A DNA stretch of 64,000 bases from Massilia litorea (GCF_015101885.1 NZ_CP062941.1:496001-560000); one strand, 5' to 3'; counted from the first letter of the stretch, positions 1-12,018 are shown. The notes: generated by a model not told the origin, from the letters alone. Numbers and translations are program-made.

Positions 1-460
1 GTGCAGTCGCGAACGCCGCTGCATTCGCCTTTCCCTGTACGGTGGCATTGCGGCTGCCGACGATCGCCAGCGCCGGTCGCGCAAGCAGGTCGATGCGTCC
101 TTGTATATAGAGCAGCAGGGGCGGATCGGGAATATTGGCGAGCGCCTGCGGATAGGCGGCATCGCCCAGCGCCAGCACGTGGTGCGAGGGAGTTTGCAGC
201 CAGGCGAGCGTGGTGTCGATCAGGGCACGCGTCGTGCCTGATGGCGGCGCGCACAGGCTGCGCGCCAGGGCAGGACCGACGTGCCGGGCCAGCGCGGCGT
301 GGCCGGCCTCGAAGATGGCGCGCGGCGAACCGAAGGCTTCCAACAGCAGGTGTGCAGTGCGCAGTCCCACCCCGCGCGCGCCGTCGAGGCGCAGCCAGTC
401 GCTCAGTTGCGTACCGGGTTGCTCGATGCGGCTGGCGGGGATGGGGTCCGTGTCCTGCAC
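1..460 (-). CDS. dprA: DNA processing protein DprA, N-terminal part (runs off the left edge)
   Basis: DprA loads RecA on incoming single-stranded DNA during natural transformation. Only the first 153 residues are inside the window. They form the N-terminal helical region, including the sequence DWLRLDGARGVGLRTAHLLL around residues 21-40. The beginning of the Rossmann fold follows, with the family signature ALAIVGSRNAT at 130-140. The start is a GTG at 458-460; no in-frame ATG fits better. It lies 7 bases after the stop of the LysM gene on the same strand, so the two are probably co-transcribed. LysM-dprA next to def-fmt is a common beta-proteobacterial arrangement. The C-terminal part cannot be assessed. 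Confidence 0.9.
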   Translation of the reverse strand, partial: MQDTDPIPASRIEQPGTQLSDWLRLDGARGVGLRTAHLLLEAFGSPRAIFEAGHAALARHVGPALARSLCAPPSGTTRALIDTTLAWLQTPSHHVLALGDAAYPQALANIPDPPLLLYIQGRIDLLARPALAIVGSRNATVQGKANAAAFATA

Positions 461-467
461 GGTGGAT

Positions 468-1562
468 TTACTCCGGTGATTTCGCCACGTCGCCGACTTC
501 CACCGGCGCCGTCACTTGCATGATCAGGCCGTACGAAACGCGCCCGAACACTCGGAAGATGAACAGGCTGCCATACTGTTCATCGGGAAGCTTCATCTTC
601 GCGCGGCCGATTCCGAGGAAACCCCTCTTCCCTTCCGGATCGGCCACCGTCTTCCCGAAATGATAGAGCTGCAGCACCGAGCCGACATCGAGTCCGTCAA
701 TCGAACCACGGTTGACAGTGACGACCTGGCTCTGTCCGGCATAGCTGACGCCCGCGTAAATCGACATCACGCGCGCGTCGACGGGCGACTGCGGCGCATG
801 CGGCACATAGTTGCGCACGGCCGGCGGCGGGGCCGGCAGCAGGCGGTCGCCGACGCCCATTTCGCTCACCGAGTTCGAAACCGTCATGGTGTGCACGTCG
901 ACGCCGGGCGCGGCCGCTTTCACCAGTTTTACCGTACCGACATAGGCGGCCTCGTGCGCGAGCAGCGCGCCCGTCTGCGGATCGCGCAACGGGGCGCCCG
1001 GACGGAACACCTGGAATTCGGTTGCGCCCTGCAGATCGCCGCGCACATACACGCGGTCGCCCGTGCCCAGGTATAAATGACCCTCCTGGGAGGCGGCGAT
1101 GCGCGGCGCGCCCGCCAGCGCATCCTTCTCGACGACGAGCGGCTGGGTCAGGTAAGGTTCGATCACACTGGCGGGGATGGCGTCGATGGCGCCGCGCTCC
1201 AGGCCTTCGCTGCGCACCTGCGGCGACAGGCGCAGCACGGGCGCGCCTCCGCCGTCATCGCTGCCCGGCTTCGTCAGCGACAGGCGGCCGTGCACGCGGT
1301 CGAAATACACGATCTGGCCCGGATAAATCCAGTGCGGATTGCGGATTTCCTCGCGGTTCATGCCCCAGACCTGGGGCCAGCACCAGGGATGCTCGAGGAA
1401 GGCGCCGGAAATATCCCACAGGGTATCGCCCTTGACCACGCGGTGCTGGTCGGGCGCATTCGGCTTGAAGCTGCATTCGGCAGCCTGGACGGGGCCGGCC
1501 ACGACACACGCGACGAGCGCCGCGGCTACAGCGCGGGTCACGACTGTGCTAAAATTTTTCAT
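468..1562 (-). CDS. Secreted LysM-domain protein
   Basis: 364-residue exported protein that probably binds peptidoglycan. The ATG at 1562 gives a clean signal peptide (MKNFSTVVTRAVAAALVACV, cleavage after PVQA near residue 27). A longer reading from 1670 would bury it, so the shorter start is chosen. A LysM domain follows at about residues 40-88, from HRVVKGDTLWDIS to WIYPGQIVYFD. The remaining 270 residues have no motif I recognise beyond beta-rich patterns. It is transcribed towards dprA and divergently from def. The LysM assignment is secure; the role of the C-terminal region is unknown. Confidence 0.85.
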   Translation of the reverse strand: MKNFSTVVTRAVAAALVACVVAGPVQAAECSFKPNAPDQHRVVKGDTLWDISGAFLEHPWCWPQVWGMNREEIRNPHWIYPGQIVYFDRVHGRLSLTKPGSDDGGGAPVLRLSPQVRSEGLERGAIDAIPASVIEPYLTQPLVVEKDALAGAPRIAASQEGHLYLGTGDRVYVRGDLQGATEFQVFRPGAPLRDPQTGALLAHEAAYVGTVKLVKAAAPGVDVHTMTVSNSVSEMGVGDRLLPAPPPAVRNYVPHAPQSPVDARVMSIYAGVSYAGQSQVVTVNRGSIDGLDVGSVLQLYHFGKTVADPEGKRGFLGIGRAKMKLPDEQYGSLFIFRVFGRVSYGLIMQVTAPVEVGDVAKSPE

Positions 1563-1838
1563 TGAAGACGTCCGTAAAGTGCGGCATTGACAACGGAATT
1601 GCTGGCGGTGTCCATCACTCGGCCAGCCACACGGCGCAAGAGACGGCATAGATTGCACTCCGGACCGCACGGCGGATCAGGAAGAGTTGCCCAACTGAAT
1701 CAAATTCTGCACACAAATCCTCGAACTAGCAAGACAAACCGCGTCCTGTTTCCCCGGCGATGTGTTGCATTCCTGCTCTGCGCCCCGCTCTGCCGACCTC
1801 CACCATTATCCTTATATAAAATTACTTAACTCCCTGAT

Positions 1839-2381
1839 ATGGCCCTCCTGAAAATCCTGCGCTATCCCGATCCACGTCTGCACAAGGTCGCCGCGCCTGT
1901 CACCGAATTCGGCGAGCGCCTGGCCAAGCTGGTGGCCGACATGGCCGAGACCATGTACGACGCCCCCGGCGTCGGCCTGGCCGCGACCCAGGTCGACGTG
2001 CACGAGCGCGTGGTCGTGATCGACACCACCGAGACGCACGACGAACTGCGCGTGTTCGTCAATCCGGAAATCATCTGGGCCAGCGAGGAAAAGCAGGTCT
2101 ACGACGAAGGCTGCCTGTCGGTGCCGGGCATCTATGACGGCGTCGAGCGCCCGTCGCAGGTCAAGGTACGCGCCCAGGATGCGAAAGGCGAGTTCTTCGA
2201 GCTCGATTGCGACGGCCTGCTGGCCGTCTGCATCCAGCACGAGATGGATCACCTGATGGGCAAGGTGTTCGTGGAATACCTGTCGCCTTTGAAACGTAAC
2301 CGCATCAAGGCCAAGCTGCAGAAGGAAGAGCGCGGCATGGAACGCGAGGCGGCTCTCAAAGCTGCCGGCCGCCGCTACTAA
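1839..2381 (+). CDS. def: Peptide deformylase
   Basis: Removes the formyl group from the N-terminal methionine of nascent proteins. All three family motifs are present: GVGLAATQ (residues 44-51), EGCLS (91-95) and QHEMDH (134-139). Cys93, His135 and His139 are the expected metal ligands and Glu136 the catalytic acid. The length of 180 residues is normal. fmt follows after one base counting from a TTG, or 4-19 bases from the ATGs, so the two form the classic def-fmt pair. The 276 bases upstream, shared with the divergent LysM gene, hold a possible TATAAA -10 box near 1815 but no good -35 box and no clear Shine-Dalgarno. Confidence 0.97.
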   Translation: MALLKILRYPDPRLHKVAAPVTEFGERLAKLVADMAETMYDAPGVGLAATQVDVHERVVVIDTTETHDELRVFVNPEIIWASEEKQVYDEGCLSVPGIYDGVERPSQVKVRAQDAKGEFFELDCDGLLAVCIQHEMDHLMGKVFVEYLSPLKRNRIKAKLQKEERGMEREAALKAAGRRY

Positions 2382-2400
2382 GTTGATGACGAGCGCGCGG

Positions 2401-3348
2401 ATGAAAGTCGTCTTTGCCGGCACCCCGGAGTTTGCCGCCTGCGCCCTGCGCGCCCTGATCGATGCCGGTTTCGAGATCCCTCTCGTCCTGACCCAGCCCG
2501 ACCGCCCGGCCGGGCGCGGCATGCAGTTGCAGGCATCGAGCGTAAAACAGGTCGCGCTGGAACATGGTATCGAGGTGCTGCAGCCCTTGTCGCTGCGTAC
2601 CGACGCCAAAGATCCGCAGCGCGCTGAAGAGGCAGCTGCGGCCCACGCGCGTTTGCTGTCGCTCGACTACGACGTGATGGTGGTCGCGGCCTATGGCCTG
2701 ATCCTGCCGCGCAGCACGCTCGACATCGCCCCCTGCATCAACATCCACGGTTCCCTGCTGCCGCGCTGGCGCGGCGCCGCGCCGATCCACCGCGCGATCG
2801 AAAGCGGAGATGTCGAGACCGGCGTGACGATCATGGGCATGGAAGAAGGCCTCGACACGGGTCCGATGATGCTGATCGAACGCGTCGCCATCGACGACGC
2901 CGACACCACCGGCACCCTGCACGACAAGCTGGCCGCGCTCGGCGCCACGATGATCGTCGAGGCGCTGCGCCTTTTGTCCCGCGGCGAACTGCCGGCCACA
3001 CCGCAGCCGGAAGAAGGCGTGACCTATGCGGCCAAGATCAGCAAGGACGAAGCGAAGCTCGATTTCGGTTTGCCTGCCGTCGACCTCTGGCGCAAGGTGC
3101 GCGCCTTCAATCCCTTCCCCGGCGCGCAAGGCAGCGTGAACGGGACGGCGGTCAAGATCTGGAACGCGGAGCCGGCGCAAGGAAGGGGAGAACCGGGGCA
3201 GGTGTTATCGGCCGATGCGGCAGGCATTGTGGTGGCCTGCGGCGACGGTGCGCTGCGCCTGCTGCAGTTGCAGAAACCGGGCGGCAAGCGCCTGGCGGCT
3301 GGGGAATTCCTCAAAAGCTTTCCGCTGCAGGGGTTGAAGTTCGAATAA
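2401..3348 (+). CDS. fmt: Methionyl-tRNA formyltransferase
   Basis: Transfers a formyl group from 10-formyl-tetrahydrofolate to Met-tRNAi. The N-terminal Rossmann domain begins [12 protein letters not shown]. The catalytic set is visible as INIHGSLLP (Asn114, His116) and LDTGP (Asp152), followed by the C-terminal OB-like domain from about residue 210. Length is 315 residues from the ATG at 2401. An in-frame ATG at 2386 would add MTSAR plus one residue; neither start has a strong ribosome site. I prefer 2401 because homologues usually begin at the MKVVFAGT strand. It is the second gene of the def-fmt operon and ends before a strong inverted repeat at 3379. Confidence 0.95.
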   Translation: MKVVFAGTPEFAACALRALIDAGFEIPLVLTQPDRPAGRGMQLQASSVKQVALEHGIEVLQPLSLRTDAKDPQRAEEAAAAHARLLSLDYDVMVVAAYGLILPRSTLDIAPCINIHGSLLPRWRGAAPIHRAIESGDVETGVTIMGMEEGLDTGPMMLIERVAIDDADTTGTLHDKLAALGATMIVEALRLLSRGELPATPQPEEGVTYAAKISKDEAKLDFGLPAVDLWRKVRAFNPFPGAQGSVNGTAVKIWNAEPAQGRGEPGQVLSADAAGIVVACGDGALRLLQLQKPGGKRLAAGEFLKSFPLQGLKFE

Positions 3349-3378
3349 CCCCGACGAAAAACCCCGGCCACAAACGAA

Positions 3379-3400
3379 AACGCGCCCACCCGGGCGCGTT
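3379..3400. terminator. Inverted repeat between convergent fmt and brnA
   Basis: A perfect 9-bp stem, AACGCGCCC and GGGCGCGTT, around the loop ACCC. It lies between the stops of fmt (plus) and the BrnA-like gene (minus), so it could end both transcripts. An A-run precedes it on the plus strand, which reads as a U-run on the minus strand. That suits the minus-strand gene best. Confidence 0.6.
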
Positions 3401-3418
3401 GCAAGGACTCAGCCTTGT

Positions 3419-3658
3419 TTAATGACCGTCCGACTCCGCGGCGCGTTGGGCATCCATATGCTCACGCAGGACCTGGTTGATACGGGTCTGGTAACCTGGA
3501 CCGGCTGCCTTGAACCACTCCAGCATGTCGACATCCAGGCGGATCGTCACGATCTGCTTTGCGCCACCCGGCGCTGCTTTCGGCTCTGCGGCAACCACGT
3601 GGCTGTGCAGCGAAGTCTGGTCCCAATCGGGTTCGTACTCTTTGTTCATGCTATCCAT
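3419..3658 (-). CDS. BrnA-family antitoxin-like protein, without an adjacent BrnT toxin
   Basis: 79-residue protein with the BrnA antitoxin signature in its second half: VTIRLDVDMLEWFKAAGPGY then QTRINQVLREHM. The first stretch is the ribbon and helix of a ribbon-helix-helix DNA-binding fold. BrnA normally pairs with a BrnT RNase encoded just upstream. The 252 bases upstream to metH contain no BrnT-like reading frame on either strand, so this copy is an orphan. The ATG at 3649 is an alternative start with a better-placed GGATGG upstream. An inverted repeat at 3673-3689 over its presumed promoter may be an autoregulatory operator. Family assignment is good; whether it acts as an antitoxin here is unknown. 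Confidence 0.8.
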   Translation of the reverse strand: MDSMNKEYEPDWDQTSLHSHVVAAEPKAAPGGAKQIVTIRLDVDMLEWFKAAGPGYQTRINQVLREHMDAQRAAESDGH

Positions 3659-3672
3659 CCCTGTTAATACGT

Positions 3673-3689
3673 GCCATGTTTCTCATGGC
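3673..3689. promoter_or_regulatory. Candidate operator upstream of the BrnA-like gene
   Basis: Perfect 6-5-6 inverted repeat GCCATG-TTTCT-CATGGC, 15 bases upstream of the first ATG of the BrnA-like gene. A possible minus-strand -10 box (TATAAA, 3695-3700) lies just beyond it. The repeat would therefore cover the transcription start, where BrnA-type proteins are known to repress their own promoters. Binding by this protein is inferred. Confidence 0.45.
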
Positions 3690-3910
3690 CAGTATTTATA
3701 TTGTCGTCCCTGTATGTATCCACAACATTGCGAAACGCCCGGGTTTTGTAACGTCATGTAACAATCGGATGCATAAACACATAACGATACAATCTGCCCG
3801 AAGAGCGGCCTGCCCGGGCGGGCACGCACCGCATTGACGTATAATTTCAGACCGCCCCAACCGTGCAAGTGCGCCATTTCCCGTCTTGCACGCATCCCAG
3901 AAAGTGACCG

Positions 3911-7687
<3,777 letters not shown>

Positions 7688-7690
<3 letters not shown>

Positions 7691-7725
7691 CGCGCAGGGT
7701 GGGTTCCCCGAGCCCACGCGCGTTA
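7688..7725. repeat. Dispersed GTGGG/CCCAC palindrome, copy A, overlapping the metH stop codon
   Basis: Nested dyad. Outer arms TAACGCGC (7688-7695) and GCGCGTTA (7718-7725) enclose AGG-GTGGG ... CCCAC. The first arm starts with the metH stop codon TAA. The core AGGGTGGG...CCCACGCG recurs at 23148, 47192 and 47302. As RNA it would fold into a stable hairpin, perhaps protecting or ending the metH transcript. Confidence 0.7.
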
Positions 7726-7795
7726 CTGACCGAACTTCCTGACTCCAGTATTGTCTAAGTCACTGTGGGAACACACGTTCGCGAAGGAGACTGTC

Positions 7796-8161
7796 ATGGC
7801 AATGCATCTCTCGACCCGGCGCTGGCAGGACCAGGGCATCCTGCTGCTCGGTGTCTGGCTCATCGTATCGCCCTGGGTGATGGCTTACCCGAGCGATTCC
7901 CCTCCGGCCATCAACGCATTCATCGCAGGCGCCATCATGGCGGCCCTGGCCGCCTTCGACCTGTACAAGACCTATGCCTGGGCGGTATTCCTGAACATCC
8001 TCGTCGGCGCCTGGGTGGCCGTTTCGCCCTGGCTGGTGGACGTCATGCCGAACCAGGCGATGAGCGCCAGCCTGCTGCTGGTGGGCGTGGCGACAGTCAT
8101 ACTCGGCCTGTGGGAGCTGCGCACCGACCCCGACCTGCATCAGCAGTGGGCCGGCACATAA
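7796..8161 (+). CDS. SPW-repeat small membrane protein
   Basis: 121-residue protein with two copies of the Ser-Pro-Trp motif, VSPWVMA (25-27) and VSPWLVD (77-79), each within a hydrophobic hairpin. About four membrane segments are visible. This matches the SPW family of small integral membrane proteins, whose function is not established. The start at 7796 is chosen because AAGGAG ends 7 bases before it; an upstream TTG at 7751 has no such site. The gene stands alone between metH and a convergent minus-strand gene. Confidence 0.85.
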   Translation: MAMHLSTRRWQDQGILLLGVWLIVSPWVMAYPSDSPPAINAFIAGAIMAALAAFDLYKTYAWAVFLNILVGAWVAVSPWLVDVMPNQAMSASLLLVGVATVILGLWELRTDPDLHQQWAGT

Positions 8162-8168
8162 GTCTGCC

Positions 8169-8185
8169 TGACGATTAAATCGTCA
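8169..8185. terminator. Short inverted repeat between convergent genes
   Basis: Perfect 7-bp arms TGACGAT and ATCGTCA around TAA, filling the 24-base gap between the SPW gene and the EAL/HDOD gene. No U-tract follows on either strand, so a terminator role is only a guess. Confidence 0.35.
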
Positions 8186-9460
8186 TCAAAGGGCGCTACG
8201 GACGACCTGGCCGCTCCACTCGAAAGCCGCCATTTCCAGCTCGACCAAGTCGTCGCCGCTGTCGGCCAGGACGCTCAAGGTCGGCAGCACGTCGGCGCCC
8301 TCTTCCATCTGCTCGAAGGATTCGGCCAGCCGCAGCAGCTCGCCGAAGAAGCCGCCGCGCTTGAGCAGCGCACTCGACACTTCGTCGCTCACCGGAATCT
8401 GTTCGACCAGGTCGGCCATCGGCACGCAGAACAGCGTGTCCATCAGCGACATGATGCCGACCGTGAAGGCCATGTCGGCGACATGGCGCCGGCCTGGGCG
8501 CAGGCGGCCGGCCAGCAGCTCCATCAGGCGCGCACGGGTACTGGCCAGCATCAGCAGCGGCGTCTGGGTATGGCCGTGGTTGCCCGGTTCGGCGTAGAGC
8601 ATGATCTGCAGCCAGCGCTGCAGCTGGCGGCGGCCGACGATGATCAGCGCCTGGCTCAGCGAATCGATGCGCTGGCGCAGGCCGGCCGCCGGCGTGTTCA
8701 CGATGCGCAGCAGGTTGACGGATAAGGTCACGTCGCGCTTGATGGCGCGTTCGATCTCGATATTGTCGGCGTCCGATACGACCAAGGACATCAGGTCGAC
8801 AAGGGCCAGCTGCGAGGGCGAGAGCTTGCGCCCGGCGATCACCGACGGGCGGGCGAAATAAAAACCCTGGAAGTAGTCGAAGCCGAGGTCGAGGCAGGTT
8901 TTATACTCGGTCTGGCTCTCGACCTTTTCGGCGATCAGGCGCTTGCCCGTGCCACGCAGCCGTGGGACCAGGGACAGCATGCTCACCACCGGCATCGCGC
9001 GCAGGTTGACCTTGACGTAGTCCAGCAGGGGCAGCAGGCGCCCCAGGCGGCTGCCGTGGACGCTGGCTTCGGCGGCGAACCTGAAACCGTGGCCGCTGAG
9101 CTCGGCCAGGCGCCACAGCACCGGCTCCGTCGCTTCGACCGAGCCCACCAGTTCCAGCACGGTGCGCTCGCGCGGCAGGAAGGCGAAGATATCGCTCATC
9201 AACACTTCGGTGTCGACGTTCAGGAAGGCGGTCGCGTCGCCCACGGCGCGCGGCAGGCCGAGCTGGGCCGCGTGGGCCAGCACGCCGGCCGTGGCCGCCA
9301 GATCGGTATCGATCTCGGCGCTGTTGGCGGGGGTGGTGCGGAACAGGAGTTCGTAAGCAAACAGGGCCTGGTTGCGGTCGAGCATCGGCTGGCGCGCAAG
9401 ATAGAAATTACGCAGCTGCAAAGGCTGGGATGCCTGGTCAAGGCTGGCGGTATCGGTCAT
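8186..9460 (-). CDS. EAL/HDOD-domain signalling protein (EAL part degenerate)
   Basis: 424-residue cytoplasmic protein of the YuxH type. An EAL-like domain covers about residues 18-200, followed by a HDOD domain at about 205-400. The EAL part looks inactive as a c-di-GMP phosphodiesterase. Its first motif reads YELLFR where active enzymes have the EAL core, and the later positions read VKVNLRAM and LIAEKVES. The HDOD part includes SLSQALIIVGRRQLQRWLQI and lacks a metal-binding HD pair. Such proteins are regulatory, often in c-di-GMP or motility circuits, but the partner here is unknown. It is monocistronic as far as can be seen, 124 bases downstream of the amidotransferase gene. Confidence 0.9.
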   Translation of the reverse strand: MTDTASLDQASQPLQLRNFYLARQPMLDRNQALFAYELLFRTTPANSAEIDTDLAATAGVLAHAAQLGLPRAVGDATAFLNVDTEVLMSDIFAFLPRERTVLELVGSVEATEPVLWRLAELSGHGFRFAAEASVHGSRLGRLLPLLDYVKVNLRAMPVVSMLSLVPRLRGTGKRLIAEKVESQTEYKTCLDLGFDYFQGFYFARPSVIAGRKLSPSQLALVDLMSLVVSDADNIEIERAIKRDVTLSVNLLRIVNTPAAGLRQRIDSLSQALIIVGRRQLQRWLQIMLYAEPGNHGHTQTPLLMLASTRARLMELLAGRLRPGRRHVADMAFTVGIMSLMDTLFCVPMADLVEQIPVSDEVSSALLKRGGFFGELLRLAESFEQMEEGADVLPTLSVLADSGDDLVELEMAAFEWSGQVVRSAL

Positions 9461-9584
9461 CGCGGTCCCGTGGTCACGTTCAAGCTGCCCACTCTACCCG
9501 ATTCTCAGCAATTAGTGGATTTCCGGCATCATTTTTCGTAAAAACCGATGTCGAAAAGCTAAAAACAGGCAGCAAAACGTCTGA

Positions 9585-10358
9585 TCAGGCGACAGGAACC
9601 GGGCTGCCGTCGATAAAGACGAGCAGCTCGCCGGGTGCGAATGCAGTCCAGGTTTCGTTGGTGGTCAGCGGTTCGGTGACGATGATCGCGACCCGGTCGT
9701 TCGGCGTGGTGACCTGGGAAAAATCAACCGACAGGTCTTCGTCGGACAGGCGCGCCGTCACGAACGGGTACTGGCGCACGACGTAGCTGAGCTTGGTCGA
9801 GCAGTGGGCGAACAGGGCCGTGCCGTCGGAGAGCATCATGTTGAAGGTGCCGAAATCCGAAATCTGGCGTACGAGTTCGCCGAGTGCCGCGCGCAAGGCC
9901 GGCAATGCGGGCGGCGTGTCGCCGAAGCGGCGCCGCAATTCCTGCAACAGGAAGCAGAAGGCATGTTCGCTGTCGGTGCTGCCGACCGGGCGGAAGGCGC
10001 CGTCGAGCTGCGGCGTGAACTCCTTCAGGTCGCCGTTATGGGCGAATACCCAGTAACGGCCCCACAGTTCGCGGACGAACGGATGGCAGTTCTCGAGCGC
10101 CACATGGCCTTGCGTGGCCTTGCGGATGTGGGCGATGACATTCGTCGACTTGATCGGATAGCGTTTGATCAGCTCGGCGATCGGCGAGGCGATCGCGGCC
10201 TGGTGGTCGACGAAATGGCGCACGCCGGCGCCCTCGAAGAAGGCAATGCCCCAGCCGTCGTGATGGGTGTCGGTGCGGCCGCCGCGATGGGCGAAACCGG
10301 TGAAGGAAAATACAATGTCGGTAGGGACATTGCAGTTCATTGCGAGGAGTTGGCACAT
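9585..10358 (-). CDS. Class II glutamine amidotransferase (YafJ-like)
   Basis: 257-residue protein starting MCQLLAMNC. After removal of Met1, Cys2 is the N-terminal nucleophile of class II (Ntn) glutamine amidotransferases. Supporting motifs are GFAHRGGRTDTHHDGWGIAF (about residues 21-40), VIAHIRKATQG and FAHNGDL, which line the glutaminase pocket. There is no synthase domain, as in YafJ-type proteins whose physiological substrate is not established. The start at 10358 is set by the need for Cys at position 2; an upstream extension to 10412 would destroy this. SD-like GAGG lies upstream on the coding strand. Confidence 0.9.
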   Translation of the reverse strand: MCQLLAMNCNVPTDIVFSFTGFAHRGGRTDTHHDGWGIAFFEGAGVRHFVDHQAAIASPIAELIKRYPIKSTNVIAHIRKATQGHVALENCHPFVRELWGRYWVFAHNGDLKEFTPQLDGAFRPVGSTDSEHAFCFLLQELRRRFGDTPPALPALRAALGELVRQISDFGTFNMMLSDGTALFAHCSTKLSYVVRQYPFVTARLSDEDLSVDFSQVTTPNDRVAIIVTEPLTTNETWTAFAPGELLVFIDGSPVPVA

Positions 10359-10491
10359 GGTGAAGAGCTTACCATGGCGCGGGCGCTGCGAGGCGCAGGG
10401 CGAACGCGGCACCGGCGATGGCCGGCGCCTGCATCCCGTTGTGTCCCTGGCCGTCTGTGGGGGTGGTCCTCCAGCCTTGCGGTGACGCTGC

Positions 10492-10749
10492 TTAGTGCAG
10501 CACGACCGGCTGGTTCATCATCGTGTCGTACGAGCCGAGGAAATCGTCGATTTCCTCCATGGTCGGCTCGCTTGCGATGAGGTTGTTGACGTCGCGGCGG
10601 AACGATTGTGCCAGTTTGCCGCCGATGAACGCTTCGCGACGGCCGGCCTTGTCGACGATCTCGTAGCCGCCGAAGCGCAGGGCTTCGAGCTCGCGATCGA
10701 CGCCAAATTCGACGACGCTGTACTGTTCGCTGTTATAGATCATGTTCAT
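10492..10749 (-). CDS. DUF3567 family protein
   Basis: 85-residue soluble protein, MNMIYNSEQYSVVEFGVD at the start and a charged C-terminal half ending in NQPVVLH. I recognise it as the DUF3567 (BTH_I0359-like) family, which is confined largely to Burkholderiales and has no assigned function. GAAGGAGT upstream of the ATG at 10749 is a strong ribosome-binding site. It is separated by 94 bases from the upstream CobW-like gene and by 133 from the amidotransferase gene, so it may be its own unit. Confidence 0.8.
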   Translation of the reverse strand: MNMIYNSEQYSVVEFGVDRELEALRFGGYEIVDKAGRREAFIGGKLAQSFRRDVNNLIASEPTMEEIDDFLGSYDTMMNQPVVLH

Positions 10750-10843
10750 GATGACTCCTTCTCTCGATCAGAGGTTTCCGACTACCCGGCGGCGGATAAC
10801 CGGAGTTGACTTCAGTGAAGAGGTGGGGCTCGCCCAACCAATT

Positions 10844-11299
10844 TCAAGAGTGCAGGTCGGGCGTGAGGGCCAACAGCTGATCGTATGGTGCGCTGCTTAA
10901 CCATGATCGCAACTGATCCAGATGCGCACTGGCGGCGACGCCGATGAACAGGCGCGCCGGCCGCTGGCGCAGCAGACGATTTAATGTAACACGCATGACG
11001 AGATTTCCCGCGCAGCACAGGCAACCGGGTGCGATGCGCGAAATCAGGAGTTTTTCAGAATCTTGCAGTACCGGATTTCCGTCGGAAAGGCCTTCCAGGA
11101 TCACGGCGACCCCATCGCTACGGGGCGTAGAAGGGTCTTCGATGGCGTGCGCGATGGCCGCCTCGCGCGCTGCCGCGCTGGGGCCCGTGACGAGCACCGT
11201 AGGAATTGGATGACGTAAAGAAGAGCCGGATGAGAAGGGGCCATCCGTCCGGGAGCCGTCCCTCCGGGGGACGGCCGGCCGGCCGCCGTTTTCGCTCAT
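10844..11299 (-). CDS. Degenerate CobW-like half-protein with GCLCC motif
   Basis: 151-residue protein translationally coupled to the NtrX-like gene: its ATG (11297-11299) overlaps that gene's TGA as ATGA. It resembles the first half of a CobW/G3E GTPase. The strand IPTVLVTG (32-39) stands where the P-loop begins, but the Walker A lysine is missing; the sequence continues PSAAAREA. The CobW metal-site motif is kept as APGCLCCAGNLVMRVTLNRL (90-109, Cys93, Cys95, Cys96), followed by RPARLFIGVAASAH. GTP binding is therefore unlikely, while metal binding through the three cysteines remains possible. The first 30 residues overlap low-complexity coding sequence. The product is too short for a full CobW and lacks the C-terminal domain. 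Confidence 0.7.
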   Translation of the reverse strand: MSENGGRPAVPRRDGSRTDGPFSSGSSLRHPIPTVLVTGPSAAAREAAIAHAIEDPSTPRSDGVAVILEGLSDGNPVLQDSEKLLISRIAPGCLCCAGNLVMRVTLNRLLRQRPARLFIGVAASAHLDQLRSWLSSAPYDQLLALTPDLHS

Positions 11300-12018
11300 C
11301 CGCCCCGCTTGCCGAGCTTGCCCGGTTCGACGCCGAGCTGCTTCAGTTTGCGGTACAGGTGGGTGCGCTCGAGGCCGGTCTTTTCGGCCACGCGCGTCAT
11401 GCTGCCGCCTTCGCGGCCCAGGTGGTGTTCGAAATACATCCGTTCGAATGCGTCGCGCGCCTCGCGCAGCGGCAGGTCGAACGAGAGCGTATACCCTTGG
11501 GTTTCGCCATGGCCGATCACACCCACGCGCGCGCCGTTCAACGGCGCGGGCGCCGGCTGGGCGGCGAACATCGGATTGCTGACGGGCGGCGCTTCGACGA
11601 CCGGCGCCGGCATGCTCGGGCGCGGTGGCGGCACCGGGGCGCGCGCCACTTCCTGGGCACGGGTCAGGCCTTGCTGCACGGCTTTCAGCAGCTTTTGCAG
11701 GGCGATCGGTTTTTCCAGGAAATTCAGGGCGCCGATGCGCGTGGCCTCGACGGCGGTATCGATGGTGGCGTGACCCGACATCATGATGACCGGCATGGTC
11801 AGCAAGCCGTCGCGCTGCCATTCCTTGAGCAGCGTGACGCCGTCGGTATCGGGCATCCAGATGTCGAGCAGGACCAGGTCGGGCGCGCCGGCGGCACGCG
11901 CCTCGCGCGCCTGCTGCGCATTTTCGGCCAGCGTGATTGCGTGGCCTTCGTCTCCCAGGATTTCCGAGAGCAGCTCGCGGATGCCCATTTCATCATCAAC
12001 TACGAGTATATTCGCCAT
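11296..12018 (-). CDS. NtrX-like response regulator: receiver plus Fis-type HTH, no AAA+ domain
   Basis: 240-residue response regulator. The receiver domain (about 3-118) has DD at 8-9, the phospho-acceptor Asp52 in LVLLDIWMPD and the conserved Lys103 in NFLEKPI. A Pro/Ala-rich linker (about 125-165) follows. The C-terminal Fis-type helix-turn-helix has GGSMTRVAEKTGLERTHLYR (204-223). Classical NtrX is about 450 residues with a sigma-54-interacting AAA+ domain between these parts; here that module is absent. The protein therefore cannot drive sigma-54 open-complex formation by the usual route. It lies 73 bases after ntrY, its presumed kinase, and overlaps the CobW-like gene. Confidence 0.9.
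   Translation of the reverse strand: MANILVVDDEMGIRELLSEILGDEGHAITLAENAQQAREARAAGAPDLVLLDIWMPDTDGVTLLKEWQRDGLLTMPVIMMSGHATIDTAVEATRIGALNFLEKPIALQKLLKAVQQGLTRAQEVARAPVPPPRPSMPAPVVEAPPVSNPMFAAQPAPAPLNGARVGVIGHGETQGYTLSFDLPLREARDAFERMYFEHHLGREGGSMTRVAEKTGLERTHLYRKLKQLGVEPGKLGKRGG

Noticed and set aside
3659..3910. Possible SAH or cobalamin riboswitch in the metH leader
   Set aside because: I found only a small TGCCC-GGGC-GGGCA hairpin and an AT-rich promoter, and not the conserved boxes of either riboswitch.
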